Shown here piece after piece: positions 25,952-35,484 of a stretch of 64,000 bases of DNA (position 1 is its first letter; the number at the start of each line of letters is the position of its first letter). A model generated the notes under the pieces. It made no database searches. It was not told the DNA's origin and was given only the letters and a program-made list of their open reading frames with translations. Origin of the DNA: Chitinophaga barathri. GTDB lineage: Bacteria > Bacteroidota > Bacteroidia > Chitinophagales > Chitinophagaceae. The translations under genes were made by a program, and so were the position numbers. Where the stretch lies: NCBI RefSeq assembly GCF_003807585.1, contig NZ_RMBX01000003.1:558001-622000 (forward strand), read 5' to 3'.

Positions 25952-26087
25952 CGTCATTGCGAGGAGCAGCGGGGATTTGTGCAGGAGCCGCGACGAAGCA
26001 ATCTCCTGATATTGGCGTACATCCATCCGATGCAGGAGATTGCTTCGTCGCCCCTCCCACCTGGCTCAACTGCTCCTCGCAATGACG
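25952..26087. repeat. Nested palindromic repeat, copy 2
   Basis: This has the same outer and inner arms as copy 1 and is 136 bp long. The preceding 48 bp also match copy 1. It lies between the convergent sulfatase and esterase genes. Confidence 0.85.
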
Positions 26088-26128
26088 AGGCTGTTATTTT
26101 CCTCTAGCGTTGCTTACAGACGCAATAA

Positions 26129-26929
26129 CTATTTCTTCCTGATCTCCTTCAGCATCAGGGGAAACGCACCCCTTGGCATATCGCCGTGGCCGTAGCCGTC
26201 CAGCTCGTAGAGATACGTGCGTTTATGGCCTTTGAGTTTCATCATGCGGGCGAAGTAGGCATTCTCTTCATAACGCCCGAGCATTTCCATTTCGCGGTCG
26301 CCGGTATAGAGGTAGAGCGGCGGTGCGTCTGCCCGTACGTGATAGAGCGGCGCGTATTCGTCGATGACGGGTTGTGTGTCCGGGATGCCTTTTTCGTGGC
26401 GGACCGTAAAGTGAGTGATGGCCTGTGTGCTGAAAGAATACAAGGCGGCGATACGGTTGGCATCGATGTTATATTTCCCCAGCCACTGTTTATCCAGCCC
26501 GATCATACAGGAGAGATAAGCGCCCGCGGAATGGCCGGATACGTAGATCCTGCCCGTATCCCCGCCGAGGGCGGCCGCATGTTTAAATGCCCATGCCACG
26601 GCGGCGGCGGCGTCTTCAATATACGCGGGGCTGGTTACTTTGGGGCTCAGCCGGTAGTTGGCCGCGATCACGATCACATGTTGTTTTTTCAGCTCAGCCG
26701 GGATGGATTTATTGCCGCCGGTGATGCCCCCGCCGTGGAACCATACCACTACCGGCGCGTTCTCCGCTTTGGCGGGGTAATATACATCCAGGCGGCAGCG
26801 CTCTTTCATATAGTCCGTTTGTTCCCCCACGCGGTAAGGGATATTGTCTTTCTGGATATACGTGGCGGTATCCTGTGAAAACGCGGAGATGCTGGTTATC
26901 AGCAATAAAAACAGGGCATAGTGTTTCAT
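26129..26929 (-). CDS. Alpha/beta hydrolase (esterase/lipase-like)
   Basis: The ATG at 26929 gives a signal peptide (MKHYALFLLLITSISAFSQ); the longer frame opens only with TTG. The 266-residue enzyme has HGGG (65-68) for the oxyanion hole, GHSAG (132-136, nucleophile S134), an acidic residue in YTGDREMEML and a His in LDGYGHGDMPRG. This is the hormone-sensitive lipase/carboxylesterase type (BD-FAE-like). It is exported and probably cleaves short acyl or acetyl esters, for example on glycans. It is divergent from the ECF sigma gene. Confidence 0.92.
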   Translation of the reverse strand: MKHYALFLLLITSISAFSQDTATYIQKDNIPYRVGEQTDYMKERCRLDVYYPAKAENAPVVVWFHGGGITGGNKSIPAELKKQHVIVIAANYRLSPKVTSPAYIEDAAAAVAWAFKHAAALGGDTGRIYVSGHSAGAYLSCMIGLDKQWLGKYNIDANRIAALYSFSTQAITHFTVRHEKGIPDTQPVIDEYAPLYHVRADAPPLYLYTGDREMEMLGRYEENAYFARMMKLKGHKRTYLYELDGYGHGDMPRGAFPLMLKEIRKK

Positions 26930-27022
26930 GTACCAGGTGTTAGGGTACAAAGAAAATGAATTAACGTAAAATTCACCCTGCTTTATAGTCCGTTTTCCTA
27001 TTTTGGCTCACATTTCTTATCC

Positions 27023-27613
27023 ATGAATTATGCAATCCTGACTACTGAAGAGCTGATGGAGGTGGTGCGTGGTGGGGACGGGCAGGCGTTCGACGAGTTG
27101 TATAACCGGTTCTGGGAACAATGTTACATTTTTGCGTTCAGGCGGCTGAAGAACCGCGATGACGCTAAAGATGTGGTGCAGAACGTATTTGTTACCCTCT
27201 GGCACAAAAAGGATAAACTGACCGTGAACGTCAATGCGGAAGCATACCTTTTTACCATGGTGCGCAATGAAACCCTGCGTTGCATCTCCCGGGCCATCAA
27301 AGACCGCCGCCGTGAAGAAGAAATGGAACAACTGCTGCAACCCGTGCTGGACGAGCTGCTGGACCCTTATCAGAAAGAAATACTCCTGAAACTGCTCAGC
27401 GAAGAAGTACGCCTGCTGCCGGACCGCATGCAGCAGGTATTCCGTATGAACATGGAAGAGAACCTGAACACCACTGAAATTGCCCAACGGCTCAGTCTTT
27501 CGGAACAAACCGTCAGGAACACGCTGAACGCGGCGCTGAAAAAGCTGCGCGTTAAAATGAAAGAAGCCGTTCTCCTCATCGTTATGCTCATAGAAGCCGG
27601 GCAGATGAAGTAA
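27023..27613 (+). CDS. ECF RNA polymerase sigma factor
   Basis: The 196-residue protein has sigma region 2 (AFDELYNRFWEQCYIFAFRR, DDAKDVVQNVFVTLWHKKDK) and region 4 (LPDRMQQVFRMNMEENLNTTEIAQRLSLSEQTVRNTLNAALKKLR). It is the FecI-like, Bacteroidota-type ECF family. It is followed by a FecR anti-sigma factor and an STN-type TonB receptor, the standard order for cell-surface signalling: ligand binding at the receptor releases sigma, which activates the locus downstream. Confidence 0.95.
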   Translation: MNYAILTTEELMEVVRGGDGQAFDELYNRFWEQCYIFAFRRLKNRDDAKDVVQNVFVTLWHKKDKLTVNVNAEAYLFTMVRNETLRCISRAIKDRRREEEMEQLLQPVLDELLDPYQKEILLKLLSEEVRLLPDRMQQVFRMNMEENLNTTEIAQRLSLSEQTVRNTLNAALKKLRVKMKEAVLLIVMLIEAGQMK

Positions 27614-27682
27614 CATTAAGTTAACACACCCGCACTGGTTAAACCCGCCTGCCGCTGCTCATATAAGCAGAAACAAGGCTCA

Positions 27683-28621
27683 ATGAACATACAGCACTTC
27701 AAAAGGATCATAGACCGCTTTCTGCAGGGCGATGCCGGGCAGGAAGAGGAACAGCTTATCCGCCAGTGGTTTGCCGCCACGGATAAAGAACCCGTTACGC
27801 TGGGCGATGAAGAGCGCAAAGCCCTCGCCGGGGAGATCAAACTGGCGGTGGACGGGCGCATTGGCATCACCCGCCCCGCCAGAGTAATAAGAATGCGCCG
27901 CCTGCTGCGTTACGCGGCCATCTTCGCGGTGCCGGTGCTGGGCCTCAGTGTGTATTTAATCGTGCAATACCGGCATACAACAGATACATATGCTTTCCTT
28001 CATTTCGAAGCCCCGGCCGGCGAAATGAGAAAGATCACCCTGTCCGACAGTTCCATGATCTATTTATTCCCCGGCACCCGCCTGGATGTGCCCGACCGTT
28101 ACGGTGAAACGTCCCGCAGTGTGAAAGTAGCCGGCAGAGCCTTCTTTGACGTGAGGCAAAACGTGGGCAAAGTGTTTGAGGTACAGTCCGGCAAGCTGAC
28201 CACTACGGTACTGGGCACCTCCTTTGAAGTAAAAGAAGGCGCGGACAAACTGATCGTATCCGTACGCACGGGCAAGGTACGCGTGCATTACGGCGCGCGC
28301 CTGCTGTCCGACATTACGGCGGGGGACCGCCTGGTGATGGACACCGCCGGCAAAGGTTATGTGCTGGAGCACTGGCAGGGGAAAAATGCCTTCAACTGGA
28401 TCAGCGGCGGATTATCGTTCCGGCAAACACCGCTGCATGAAGCCCTGGACCTGATGGCCGACTGGTATAAAGTAAAAATGATCATCAGAAATACAGACCT
28501 GGAAAAAGAGAAAGTAACAGCCAACCTGGAGGGGCAAACGCTGGAAGCAGCTATGACAGTCCTTTCGCAGACGGTAAAATTCAGATACGAACATAACGGG
28601 AACCAGATCGTCATTTATTAA
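27683..28621 (+). CDS. FecR-type anti-sigma factor
   Basis: The 312-residue inner membrane protein has a cytosolic N-terminal anti-sigma region (1-70; IDRFLQGDAGQEEEQLIRQW), one membrane helix (about 76-95), a periplasmic FecR domain (about 110-200: GEMRKITLSDSSMIYLFPGT, VLGTSFEVKEG) and a C-terminal DUF4974-like STN-interacting domain (LHEALDLMADWYKVKMIIRN). It should hold the ECF sigma encoded 69 bp upstream and receive the signal from the receptor encoded next. Confidence 0.95.
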   Translation: MNIQHFKRIIDRFLQGDAGQEEEQLIRQWFAATDKEPVTLGDEERKALAGEIKLAVDGRIGITRPARVIRMRRLLRYAAIFAVPVLGLSVYLIVQYRHTTDTYAFLHFEAPAGEMRKITLSDSSMIYLFPGTRLDVPDRYGETSRSVKVAGRAFFDVRQNVGKVFEVQSGKLTTTVLGTSFEVKEGADKLIVSVRTGKVRVHYGARLLSDITAGDRLVMDTAGKGYVLEHWQGKNAFNWISGGLSFRQTPLHEALDLMADWYKVKMIIRNTDLEKEKVTANLEGQTLEAAMTVLSQTVKFRYEHNGNQIVIY

Positions 28622-28703
28622 ACCGGAAAAATAAACATTCCTATACGGGCAGCGGCATACCTGCTCATGGCCATGCCATGCCCATCACTGTAAATTATAG
28701 ACT

Positions 28704-31700
28704 ATGCATCATGGGTTACACACAAGGTTATTATTATTGATTTTGCTGGCCCTCACCGCAGTCCCCTCCTTTGCGCAAAACAGGGGAAAAACATTCAGCC
28801 TGGGGAAAAACAATCTCAGCGCCCGCGAGCTGATCGCCCTGCTGGAAAAACAAGGGAATATCCGCTTTACCTATAAGGATGCCGTTGCGGCGCGGCTGGA
28901 GCAAAACCTGCAACTACCCGCCAGCAGCATCCGGCTGGAAGATGCGCTGAACTACCTGCGCATCTCCGCCGGCATCAGCACGGAGCAGAACGGGGATTAC
29001 GTGATACTCGGCGTGGCCGGCGACCCCGTGACCGTAAAAGGGAAGGTAACCGATGCAAAAGGCACACCGCTCCCCGGGGTCACCATCAAGATCAAAGGCA
29101 CGAACACCGGCGCTATGAGCGATGCCAACGGGCAGTTCAGCATCAAGGCGCCTTCCGCGCAGGCAGTATTGTCCTTATCCTTTATGGGATATAAACCCAG
29201 GGAAGTGAGAGCCGGCACCGGCGCGGCCCTTAGCATCGTATTGCAGGAAAGTTATACGCAGCTGGGCGAAGTACAGGTTACCGCCACGAACAGGACCAAT
29301 ACCGAAGCCGCCGTATTAAACGAACGTAAAAATTCAGGTGTGGTGCAGGATGCCATCTCCGCCGCGCAAATGACCAAAAGCGCCAGCATTACCACCGTGC
29401 AGGCGTTGCAAAGGGTCACAGCCGTGACCGTGACGGACGATAAATACGTAGCCATCCGTGGCCTCGGGGACCGCAGCGTGATCGCCACGCTGAACGGCGC
29501 AAGGCTGTCGTCCGCGGACCCGGACCGCAGCGTGGTGCCGCTGGACATCGTACCGGCCGGCCTGCTGGACAACATCACCGTGTACAAAACCCTCTCGCCG
29601 GACCGCCCCGCGGATGCCTCGGCCGGTATCATAGAGCTGAAGACAAGATCCATACCTGACAGCCTCACGCTGGAGTTTACCGCGCAGACAGGTTTTAATA
29701 CAAACATCGGGCTGAACGGCAAATACAACGGCTTCTACAACGACAGGCTCGGTTTCTGGGGGCAGCATGTAAAAGACCACGATCTGCCGGCGGACTTCCT
29801 GGCGCTGAAAGACCAGTATCCCGGCGGTCTGGTGCAGATACAGGAAATGTTTATCCAGAGCCGCAACAACCCCGCGCTGGCCGCCGAATCCTACCGCATC
29901 AGCACCATTATGCAACGGTTCGAGCCGGTGCTCACCACTTCCTACAAAAACGCCAGTCCGAACCAGGTGTACAATATCGGTTTCGGCAATATGTATAAAC
30001 TGCGCAACGGCCATAAACTGGGCGTGGTGCTGAACGGCAGTTATTACCAGCGCACGGAGGACATTTACCAGGCCACGCGCAACCAGTACAGCCTCTTCCA
30101 GGGCATCGTAACCGGCAATAAGAACATCTTCAACCAGCTGGCCATTCCCAATTTCATTACGCCCGCTTACCCGCGCCTGGGCAACTACCTCTCATATAAG
30201 GAGAACATCGGTAAAAAGACCTTAAACTACGGTTTACTGGCCGGCCTCACCTACCGTTTCAACGCAAGGCACATCGTGCAGGCGCAGGTAGTGGGCAGCC
30301 GGGGGGCTGAAACACAAGCCAGCAACCTCACCGGTTCGTGGCGGAATACGGGAATGGAATTCCCGGTATACAACGTGATCAACCAGCTGCGTATGTCCCA
30401 GCGCACGTTCGACACCTACAACCTGCAGGGCGAGCACAAGATCCTGGAACAGAGCTGGAGCCCCCGCCTCACCTACAACCTGAGCACTTCGCGCAGCACG
30501 CAGAACGATCCGGACTTCCGCTCCACCAATCTCGCCAACCTGCGCACCCTCCGTTATGCGGACCCCGGGGGCGTAGGCATCGGTGAAGACACCTATGCAT
30601 TTGTAACCGGTATGGTGCATGGCGTGGGCGATGACTATTCCAGCATTATGGTGGCGGACCCCAACGGCCGCCAGTTCCGCAAGCTCACCGAGCGCAACTA
30701 CAACGGCAAGGCCGACCTTACGCAGCCTTTTAAAATAGGCGGCGCCGAGCAGGTACTCAAGTTCGGCTTCAACTACCTGAAACGCGAACGCGACTTCACC
30801 ACCAATATCCTGGGCCTGCCCTCCACCAGCCTTGGCGGCGGCAGTGCAGACCTGCTGAACCAGGTGGGCGGGAACATCAACGAACTCATCTCTCCAAAAT
30901 ATGTGGGCCTGCAGGATCCCGGCACTTACGACGAAGAAGGCAAGCCCCGCGTAGGCGGTTTCCTCTACCAGATCCGCAAATCGCCCAATAACTACACCGG
31001 CACCTACGAAACACGCGCATTCTACGGCATGATAGACACCCGCTTTTTACAGCACTTCCGTTTCGTGGGCGGCGTAAGGTTCGAATCTACCGACATCAAA
31101 ACGCTGGTAGACACCAATAACATTTTCATTCCGCTGAACATCAGCGCCACCAGCGGCTACACCGGGGACGCGCTGCGTTACAGCACGCTGAACCCGCGCA
31201 ACCGTTACGTGGAGGACTACAAACCTTTCTATTCCCTGAACCTTACCTACTCCCCGAAGGAAAGCATGAATTTCAGGTTTGGCTACAGCACTTCGCTGGC
31301 GCGGCCGGAGATCAGGGAGCTGATCAATATCTATGAATACGACCCCTTCCAGTTCGCCGTGGTAGGCGGCAACCCGGACCTGAAGAACCAGTTCACCCGC
31401 AGCTTCGACTTCCGCTGGGAATGGTTCCCGACGCGTGGTGAAGTGATCTCCGCTTCCGCCTTCGGTAAGATCATCGAGAACCAGCTGCAGCGTGTGTTCT
31501 TCTACCGCTCGCCCGGCAACCAGAGCACCGCGCCTGAATTCCCGCTGATCGTGTTCGAGAACGACCCGAACGATGGCCGCGTGTATGGCATAGAGCTGGA
31601 GATAAGGCACAACCTGGGCCGCTACTGGAGCCCGCTGAAACCGGTATTTTTTGGAGCCAACGCAATGCTGGCCTACAGCGAGATCGACAAAAACCCGGCA

Positions 31701-32108
31701 AGGCTGGAAGCCGCCCGCATCAACGACCGCCGCTCTCCCGCGAAAAGCCCCGTGTTTGAACAGGCGCCCTATTCCGTGAATGCCTATATCGATTTCGAAC
31801 ACGAGCGGTCCGGCACCAACATTACCGCCAGCTTCAACATCGTGGGCGCAAGACTGATACAGGTGCAGATGGACGGCACACCGGACCTGTACGACAGGCC
31901 CGTACCCGTGCTAGACCTCGTATTCAGCAAACATCTCGGCAAACGATGGCTGGTAAGAGGTTTCGGGAAAAATATCCTGAACCCGGACTTCAAACAGGTA
32001 TATACCAACCCCGGCAACAACGGGAAATACCATGGCACCACCTACATCTACCGGCAGTATAAAAAAGGCTCGGAAGTATCACTGGGTATTACTTACAAAT
32101 TATTCTGA
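28704..32108 (+). CDS. TonB-dependent receptor with STN signalling domain
   Basis: The 1134-residue outer membrane receptor has a signal peptide (ends SFAQ near 25), an STN domain (about 30-110: ARELIALLEKQGNIRFTYKD), a carboxypeptidase-regulatory-like domain (about 113-200: KGKVTDAKGTPLPGVTIKIK), a TonB plug (about 205-330, with RGLGDRSVIATLNGARLSS and PADASAGIIELKTR) and a barrel ending in GITYKLF. The STN domain ties it to the FecR/sigma pair upstream. It imports or surface-displays a ligand together with the lipoproteins encoded downstream; the next gene starts only 5 bp after it. Confidence 0.95.
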   Translation: MHHGLHTRLLLLILLALTAVPSFAQNRGKTFSLGKNNLSARELIALLEKQGNIRFTYKDAVAARLEQNLQLPASSIRLEDALNYLRISAGISTEQNGDYVILGVAGDPVTVKGKVTDAKGTPLPGVTIKIKGTNTGAMSDANGQFSIKAPSAQAVLSLSFMGYKPREVRAGTGAALSIVLQESYTQLGEVQVTATNRTNTEAAVLNERKNSGVVQDAISAAQMTKSASITTVQALQRVTAVTVTDDKYVAIRGLGDRSVIATLNGARLSSADPDRSVVPLDIVPAGLLDNITVYKTLSPDRPADASAGIIELKTRSIPDSLTLEFTAQTGFNTNIGLNGKYNGFYNDRLGFWGQHVKDHDLPADFLALKDQYPGGLVQIQEMFIQSRNNPALAAESYRISTIMQRFEPVLTTSYKNASPNQVYNIGFGNMYKLRNGHKLGVVLNGSYYQRTEDIYQATRNQYSLFQGIVTGNKNIFNQLAIPNFITPAYPRLGNYLSYKENIGKKTLNYGLLAGLTYRFNARHIVQAQVVGSRGAETQASNLTGSWRNTGMEFPVYNVINQLRMSQRTFDTYNLQGEHKILEQSWSPRLTYNLSTSRSTQNDPDFRSTNLANLRTLRYADPGGVGIGEDTYAFVTGMVHGVGDDYSSIMVADPNGRQFRKLTERNYNGKADLTQPFKIGGAEQVLKFGFNYLKRERDFTTNILGLPSTSLGGGSADLLNQVGGNINELISPKYVGLQDPGTYDEEGKPRVGGFLYQIRKSPNNYTGTYETRAFYGMIDTRFLQHFRFVGGVRFESTDIKTLVDTNNIFIPLNISATSGYTGDALRYSTLNPRNRYVEDYKPFYSLNLTYSPKESMNFRFGYSTSLARPEIRELINIYEYDPFQFAVVGGNPDLKNQFTRSFDFRWEWFPTRGEVISASAFGKIIENQLQRVFFYRSPGNQSTAPEFPLIVFENDPNDGRVYGIELEIRHNLGRYWSPLKPVFFGANAMLAYSEIDKNPARLEAARINDRRSPAKSPVFEQAPYSVNAYIDFEHERSGTNITASFNIVGARLIQVQMDGTPDLYDRPVPVLDLVFSKHLGKRWLVRGFGKNILNPDFKQVYTNPGNNGKYHGTTYIYRQYKKGSEVSLGITYKLF

Positions 32109-32113
32109 TCCAC

Positions 32114-33907
32114 ATGCATATACAGACCATCAAACGGAAAATAGCCACCATCCTGCTTTTGGCACTGGTTTCCATGAGCGCCTGCCTGAAAGAAAAAAAG
32201 GACAATCTCATTGAGCCGCTGGACGTTTTGCAGAAATCCAATTCATCCATCCGCATGTTTAACCTGACAGGCGGCCCCGTGGATGTGATGATCAACAACA
32301 TCCCGCTCACCTCTTTCAACAACTCCGGTGGCGCCACCCCGCTGGGGCTGAGCATCTTCCCATCCGGCAAATGGAACTCAGCCGAGAACGGCAGCCCGTT
32401 CACCATCATGAACGGCCTGCTGGACAAGAACGGAAAAGCGCACCTGGTGCTCACCGCCGGAACAATATTAAATGAAGACACGGTGCTGCAGAACGACATC
32501 ACGCAACCGCGCGATTATTACCTGCTGCCGGACGGGAGCATGAAGATACTGGCCCGGCAGAACATACCGCCTTCCAGGCCCGAGAATTTCAGGATCAGGA
32601 TCATCAACATGGGCGACGAAAACGATGCGCTTGGCCTGGGCGCCCCGCTCTCCCTCACCTGGGCGGACGGCAGCGCGGTAAGCCCTGAGCTGCAAAACAT
32701 TGCCTCCAATACCAGTTCTGAATATGTGGAGATCCCATATGGGTCATACCAGTTCAAGCTGTTTACCGGCACCGGCGCGGGCGTCAATGTGATCAAACAA
32801 CTGGCGGAACTGCCGCTGAATGCGCTGTTTGACGGTTGCAACCCCGACGCCGTGATACCCCAAACGGGCCTCCTGCCCAGGGTGCGCACTTTCAAGCCCG
32901 GCGGCGTGTACAGCATCGTGGTGAGCAGCGGCGCGATCACCTTCTGGGATTGTTACAGGTTCTCGAGACTCGGGAAGATGGTCAACTCTTACCGCATTGT
33001 GACCGAGCTGGACCCTGGCGTGAACCATTCCTATGCACGCATGCACGCCCTGAACGCTATGCCCGGCAAACAGGTACGGGTAAGGGTGGATGGCGCTTTC
33101 TTGAGCGAAAGCCCTATGCCCTACCTCGGATCGCTGCCTTACAATGAAACCGTAAACGCCGATTATAAAATATTCGTACAAGGCGAGCATACCGTGCAGG
33201 CCGTGGATGAAAAAGGCACCGTGCTGGCGGAACAATCGCTGCGGCTCTATCCGTACGACAATTACACCATCTGGGTGAACGAACGGCCTGACGGCAAACC
33301 GGGATTGTTATTTTCCGCCAACGACATGACCTCCACCCTGTATGCATCCAACTATAACAACGGCCAGTTTCCTGACGACGGCACCAGCGGCACTCCCCGG
33401 CGCGTCAATTTCCCGTACGCCTGGCAAAGCCGGTTCCTGAACCTGAGCCCGGACCTGCCTTATGCCACCTTCACCAATGACCAGTCGTTGTTCCAGACGG
33501 CGCCGGTGTATGCCGACAGCTTACGGTACTCCTCCGCTTACGTGAACATCGCATCCGGCGTGCTGCCGGAGCGGAATGCTTCCATTCTTTACACCATTCC
33601 GGCTAAAAATGAATTTACCTACTTCGGCGCGGAACCGATCTATGAAATGGATATCACGCCTTCGTTCATCAGGGTTTTCAGGAGCCGCCCCGGCAACCCC
33701 GGTGAAATACCCGGTGAATGGCTGAAGCAGGTAGCCCCGCTGGATGCGAAAAAAGCATTCATCGCAAACCCGCAACTGTATGTCAGCGGCGGAATGACTC
33801 CGAGAGTGGAAACCGGCATTTATTCCATCGCGCTCGTAGGCCGTACCTACAATTCCTCCGGTGGAGATGACAAAGCAAAACTGGTGGTCATCAAGCATAA
33901 TAAATAA
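32114..33907 (+). CDS. DUF4397-type lipoprotein
   Basis: The 597-residue lipoprotein has a lipobox (LVSMSAC, Cys near residue 24) after MHIQTIKRKIATILLLA. The mature part contains repeated Ig-like beta domains with the DUF4397 style: SSIRMFNLTGGPVDVMIN, later ARMHALNAMPGKQVRVRVDG and YKIFVQGEHTVQAVDEKGTV. DUF4397 proteins are surface or periplasmic and uncharacterised. With a 5-bp gap to the receptor, this is its most likely lipoprotein partner, in the place SusD holds in polysaccharide loci. Confidence 0.85.
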   Translation: MHIQTIKRKIATILLLALVSMSACLKEKKDNLIEPLDVLQKSNSSIRMFNLTGGPVDVMINNIPLTSFNNSGGATPLGLSIFPSGKWNSAENGSPFTIMNGLLDKNGKAHLVLTAGTILNEDTVLQNDITQPRDYYLLPDGSMKILARQNIPPSRPENFRIRIINMGDENDALGLGAPLSLTWADGSAVSPELQNIASNTSSEYVEIPYGSYQFKLFTGTGAGVNVIKQLAELPLNALFDGCNPDAVIPQTGLLPRVRTFKPGGVYSIVVSSGAITFWDCYRFSRLGKMVNSYRIVTELDPGVNHSYARMHALNAMPGKQVRVRVDGAFLSESPMPYLGSLPYNETVNADYKIFVQGEHTVQAVDEKGTVLAEQSLRLYPYDNYTIWVNERPDGKPGLLFSANDMTSTLYASNYNNGQFPDDGTSGTPRRVNFPYAWQSRFLNLSPDLPYATFTNDQSLFQTAPVYADSLRYSSAYVNIASGVLPERNASILYTIPAKNEFTYFGAEPIYEMDITPSFIRVFRSRPGNPGEIPGEWLKQVAPLDAKKAFIANPQLYVSGGMTPRVETGIYSIALVGRTYNSSGGDDKAKLVVIKHNK

Positions 33908-33969
33908 AATATCATGACTATCCGATTGTTTATACAGATACAGGAAAAAGGCCATGGTTGCGAAAAGCC

Positions 33970-34105
33970 CGTCATTGCGAGGAGCCGCGGGGATTTTATG
34001 CAGGAGCCGCGACGAAGCAATCTCCAGATACTGGAGTACCTCACTTCAATGAAAGATTGCTTCGTCGCCCCTCCCACTTTGGCCCTGCTGCTTCTCGCAA
34101 TGACG
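33970..34105. repeat. Nested palindromic repeat, copy 3, inside the operon
   Basis: It has the same outer arms (GTCATTGCGAGGAG, CTTCTCGCAATGAC) and inner arms (GACGAAGCAATCTCC, AAGATTGCTTCGTC) as the other copies with a few substitutions. It sits within the 312-bp gap between the two lipoprotein genes, so it is probably transcribed and may set an mRNA boundary. The rest of this gap shows no gene. Confidence 0.85.
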
Positions 34106-34219
34106 GCTTAGCTGGGCAACGTTGGCTCATCTTAAAAATTTCATTTAAAATATTAACGGATGAACCCGAGCATTAATGCGAGGCTCCATCCGGCAAATAA
34201 AAAAATAAATCATTATCGG

Positions 34220-35479
34220 ATGAAAGCGATATATTCTTTACTGGTCCTGTGCGCAGTGATGACGGCGGGGTGTATGAAATACGAAGAAGCGCCGCTGGTG
34301 GAAAGCCCTTCCTACATCAGGGTGTACAACAACCTGCCCCAGATCGGCAACGCCCTGTACGCCGGGCAGGCCACCCCTTTCCTGACCCTGCTCGTAGACC
34401 CGGAAACGGATGGGCAGGGGGTGCCTTCGGACGCGGGCATCGTGGGGGACTTCCTTGCCACCCGGCAGCTCTTCAGCCTGTCTTACCCCATCAACGCCGC
34501 GAACAATGATATTTCCGGCTCGGTGTTGAACGGCAGGGGCGGCTCCACTGCTTCGCTGCTCCCTTCCAACTACGAGTATCCCGGCAATGCGCATGTGCTC
34601 ACCGCGCCCGCCATCAACGGCTTCGATCTTTCCGCGTGGGCGCAGATACCTTCCGGCAAACACCGCATCATGTTCATCGTGCGGCCGCAGAATAATACGC
34701 CGTTCAAAAACCTGAGCGCTTTAATACGCGGCAATATACTTATAGACACCACGGTAGAACTGGCGCGGGGCGAAGTATACACCCTGCACGCGGTGGCGCG
34801 CGACCTGGATGAAAAGAAATACGGATTGTATATACGCCGGGAAAGTTTTGTGCATGAAACGTTCGATGAGAACAAGATCTACACGGGCTTTGTAAACCTT
34901 TCCGGCAATATGCCGAAAGCGATCGGCGCGGGTTACGGCAACGTATATCCGGACAGGCCCGCCATTTACTGCACCTATTATATGCCTTCTGTGGTCAGCA
35001 ACTCCAACGGCCCCCAGCTAAACATCCTGAAAGGATACGATAAAACCTATTTCACCACCCTGCGGCAAAATATGGATACGGTCATCCATTACCTGGAACT
35101 GCCTATGTTGCCAAGGGATTCTTTTTTCCTGCAAAACGTGATCAAAGAATACGCGCCGGATGGCGCTATCGTCCAGGGCGGCCCGCTCAACCCCTCCGGC
35201 AGGGGCATTGGCACATTACCTTCGTTCGCGTTTCATTTCGCGGACGCAGCCAACCCCACCCGCTTGACAACCCTGTTCTCCGCGGCTAACCCCCGTACGT
35301 TCAACAACTTCGACCCGGTCAACAGCGCGGCAACGAGCTTTACGCCCAACCTGAACCTTATCGTGAACAGCAACAATGTGAACCGGCTGTACTCCACCCT
35401 GAACATCATGGAGATCGTGTATGACCGTGTGTACCTGATGCAGGTACAACGCGGCTTTAACACGGTGCCTTTAAACTGA
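34220..35479 (+). CDS. Lipoprotein of unknown family in the fasciclin locus
   Basis: I start at the ATG at 34220, which gives a lipoprotein signal (MKAIYSLLVLCAVMTAGC); an upstream in-frame ATG at 34160 would bury it. The 419-residue product starts after the Cys with PSYIRVYNNLPQIGNALYAG and has further beta-rich segments (RIMFIVRPQNNTPFKNLSAL, ARGEVYTLHAVARDLDEKKY). It resembles the DUF4397-style architecture of the preceding lipoprotein but I would not assign it firmly. It ends 5 bp before the first fasciclin gene and is cotranscribed. Confidence 0.8.
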   Translation: MKAIYSLLVLCAVMTAGCMKYEEAPLVESPSYIRVYNNLPQIGNALYAGQATPFLTLLVDPETDGQGVPSDAGIVGDFLATRQLFSLSYPINAANNDISGSVLNGRGGSTASLLPSNYEYPGNAHVLTAPAINGFDLSAWAQIPSGKHRIMFIVRPQNNTPFKNLSALIRGNILIDTTVELARGEVYTLHAVARDLDEKKYGLYIRRESFVHETFDENKIYTGFVNLSGNMPKAIGAGYGNVYPDRPAIYCTYYMPSVVSNSNGPQLNILKGYDKTYFTTLRQNMDTVIHYLELPMLPRDSFFLQNVIKEYAPDGAIVQGGPLNPSGRGIGTLPSFAFHFADAANPTRLTTLFSAANPRTFNNFDPVNSAATSFTPNLNLIVNSNNVNRLYSTLNIMEIVYDRVYLMQVQRGFNTVPLN

Positions 35480-35484
35480 TAATC

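Noticed and set aside
22296..26087. Palindromic repeats as a CRISPR array or tRNA-like element
   Set aside because: The copies are dispersed, more than 130 bp long and without regular spacers, and they show no cloverleaf or conserved tRNA positions.
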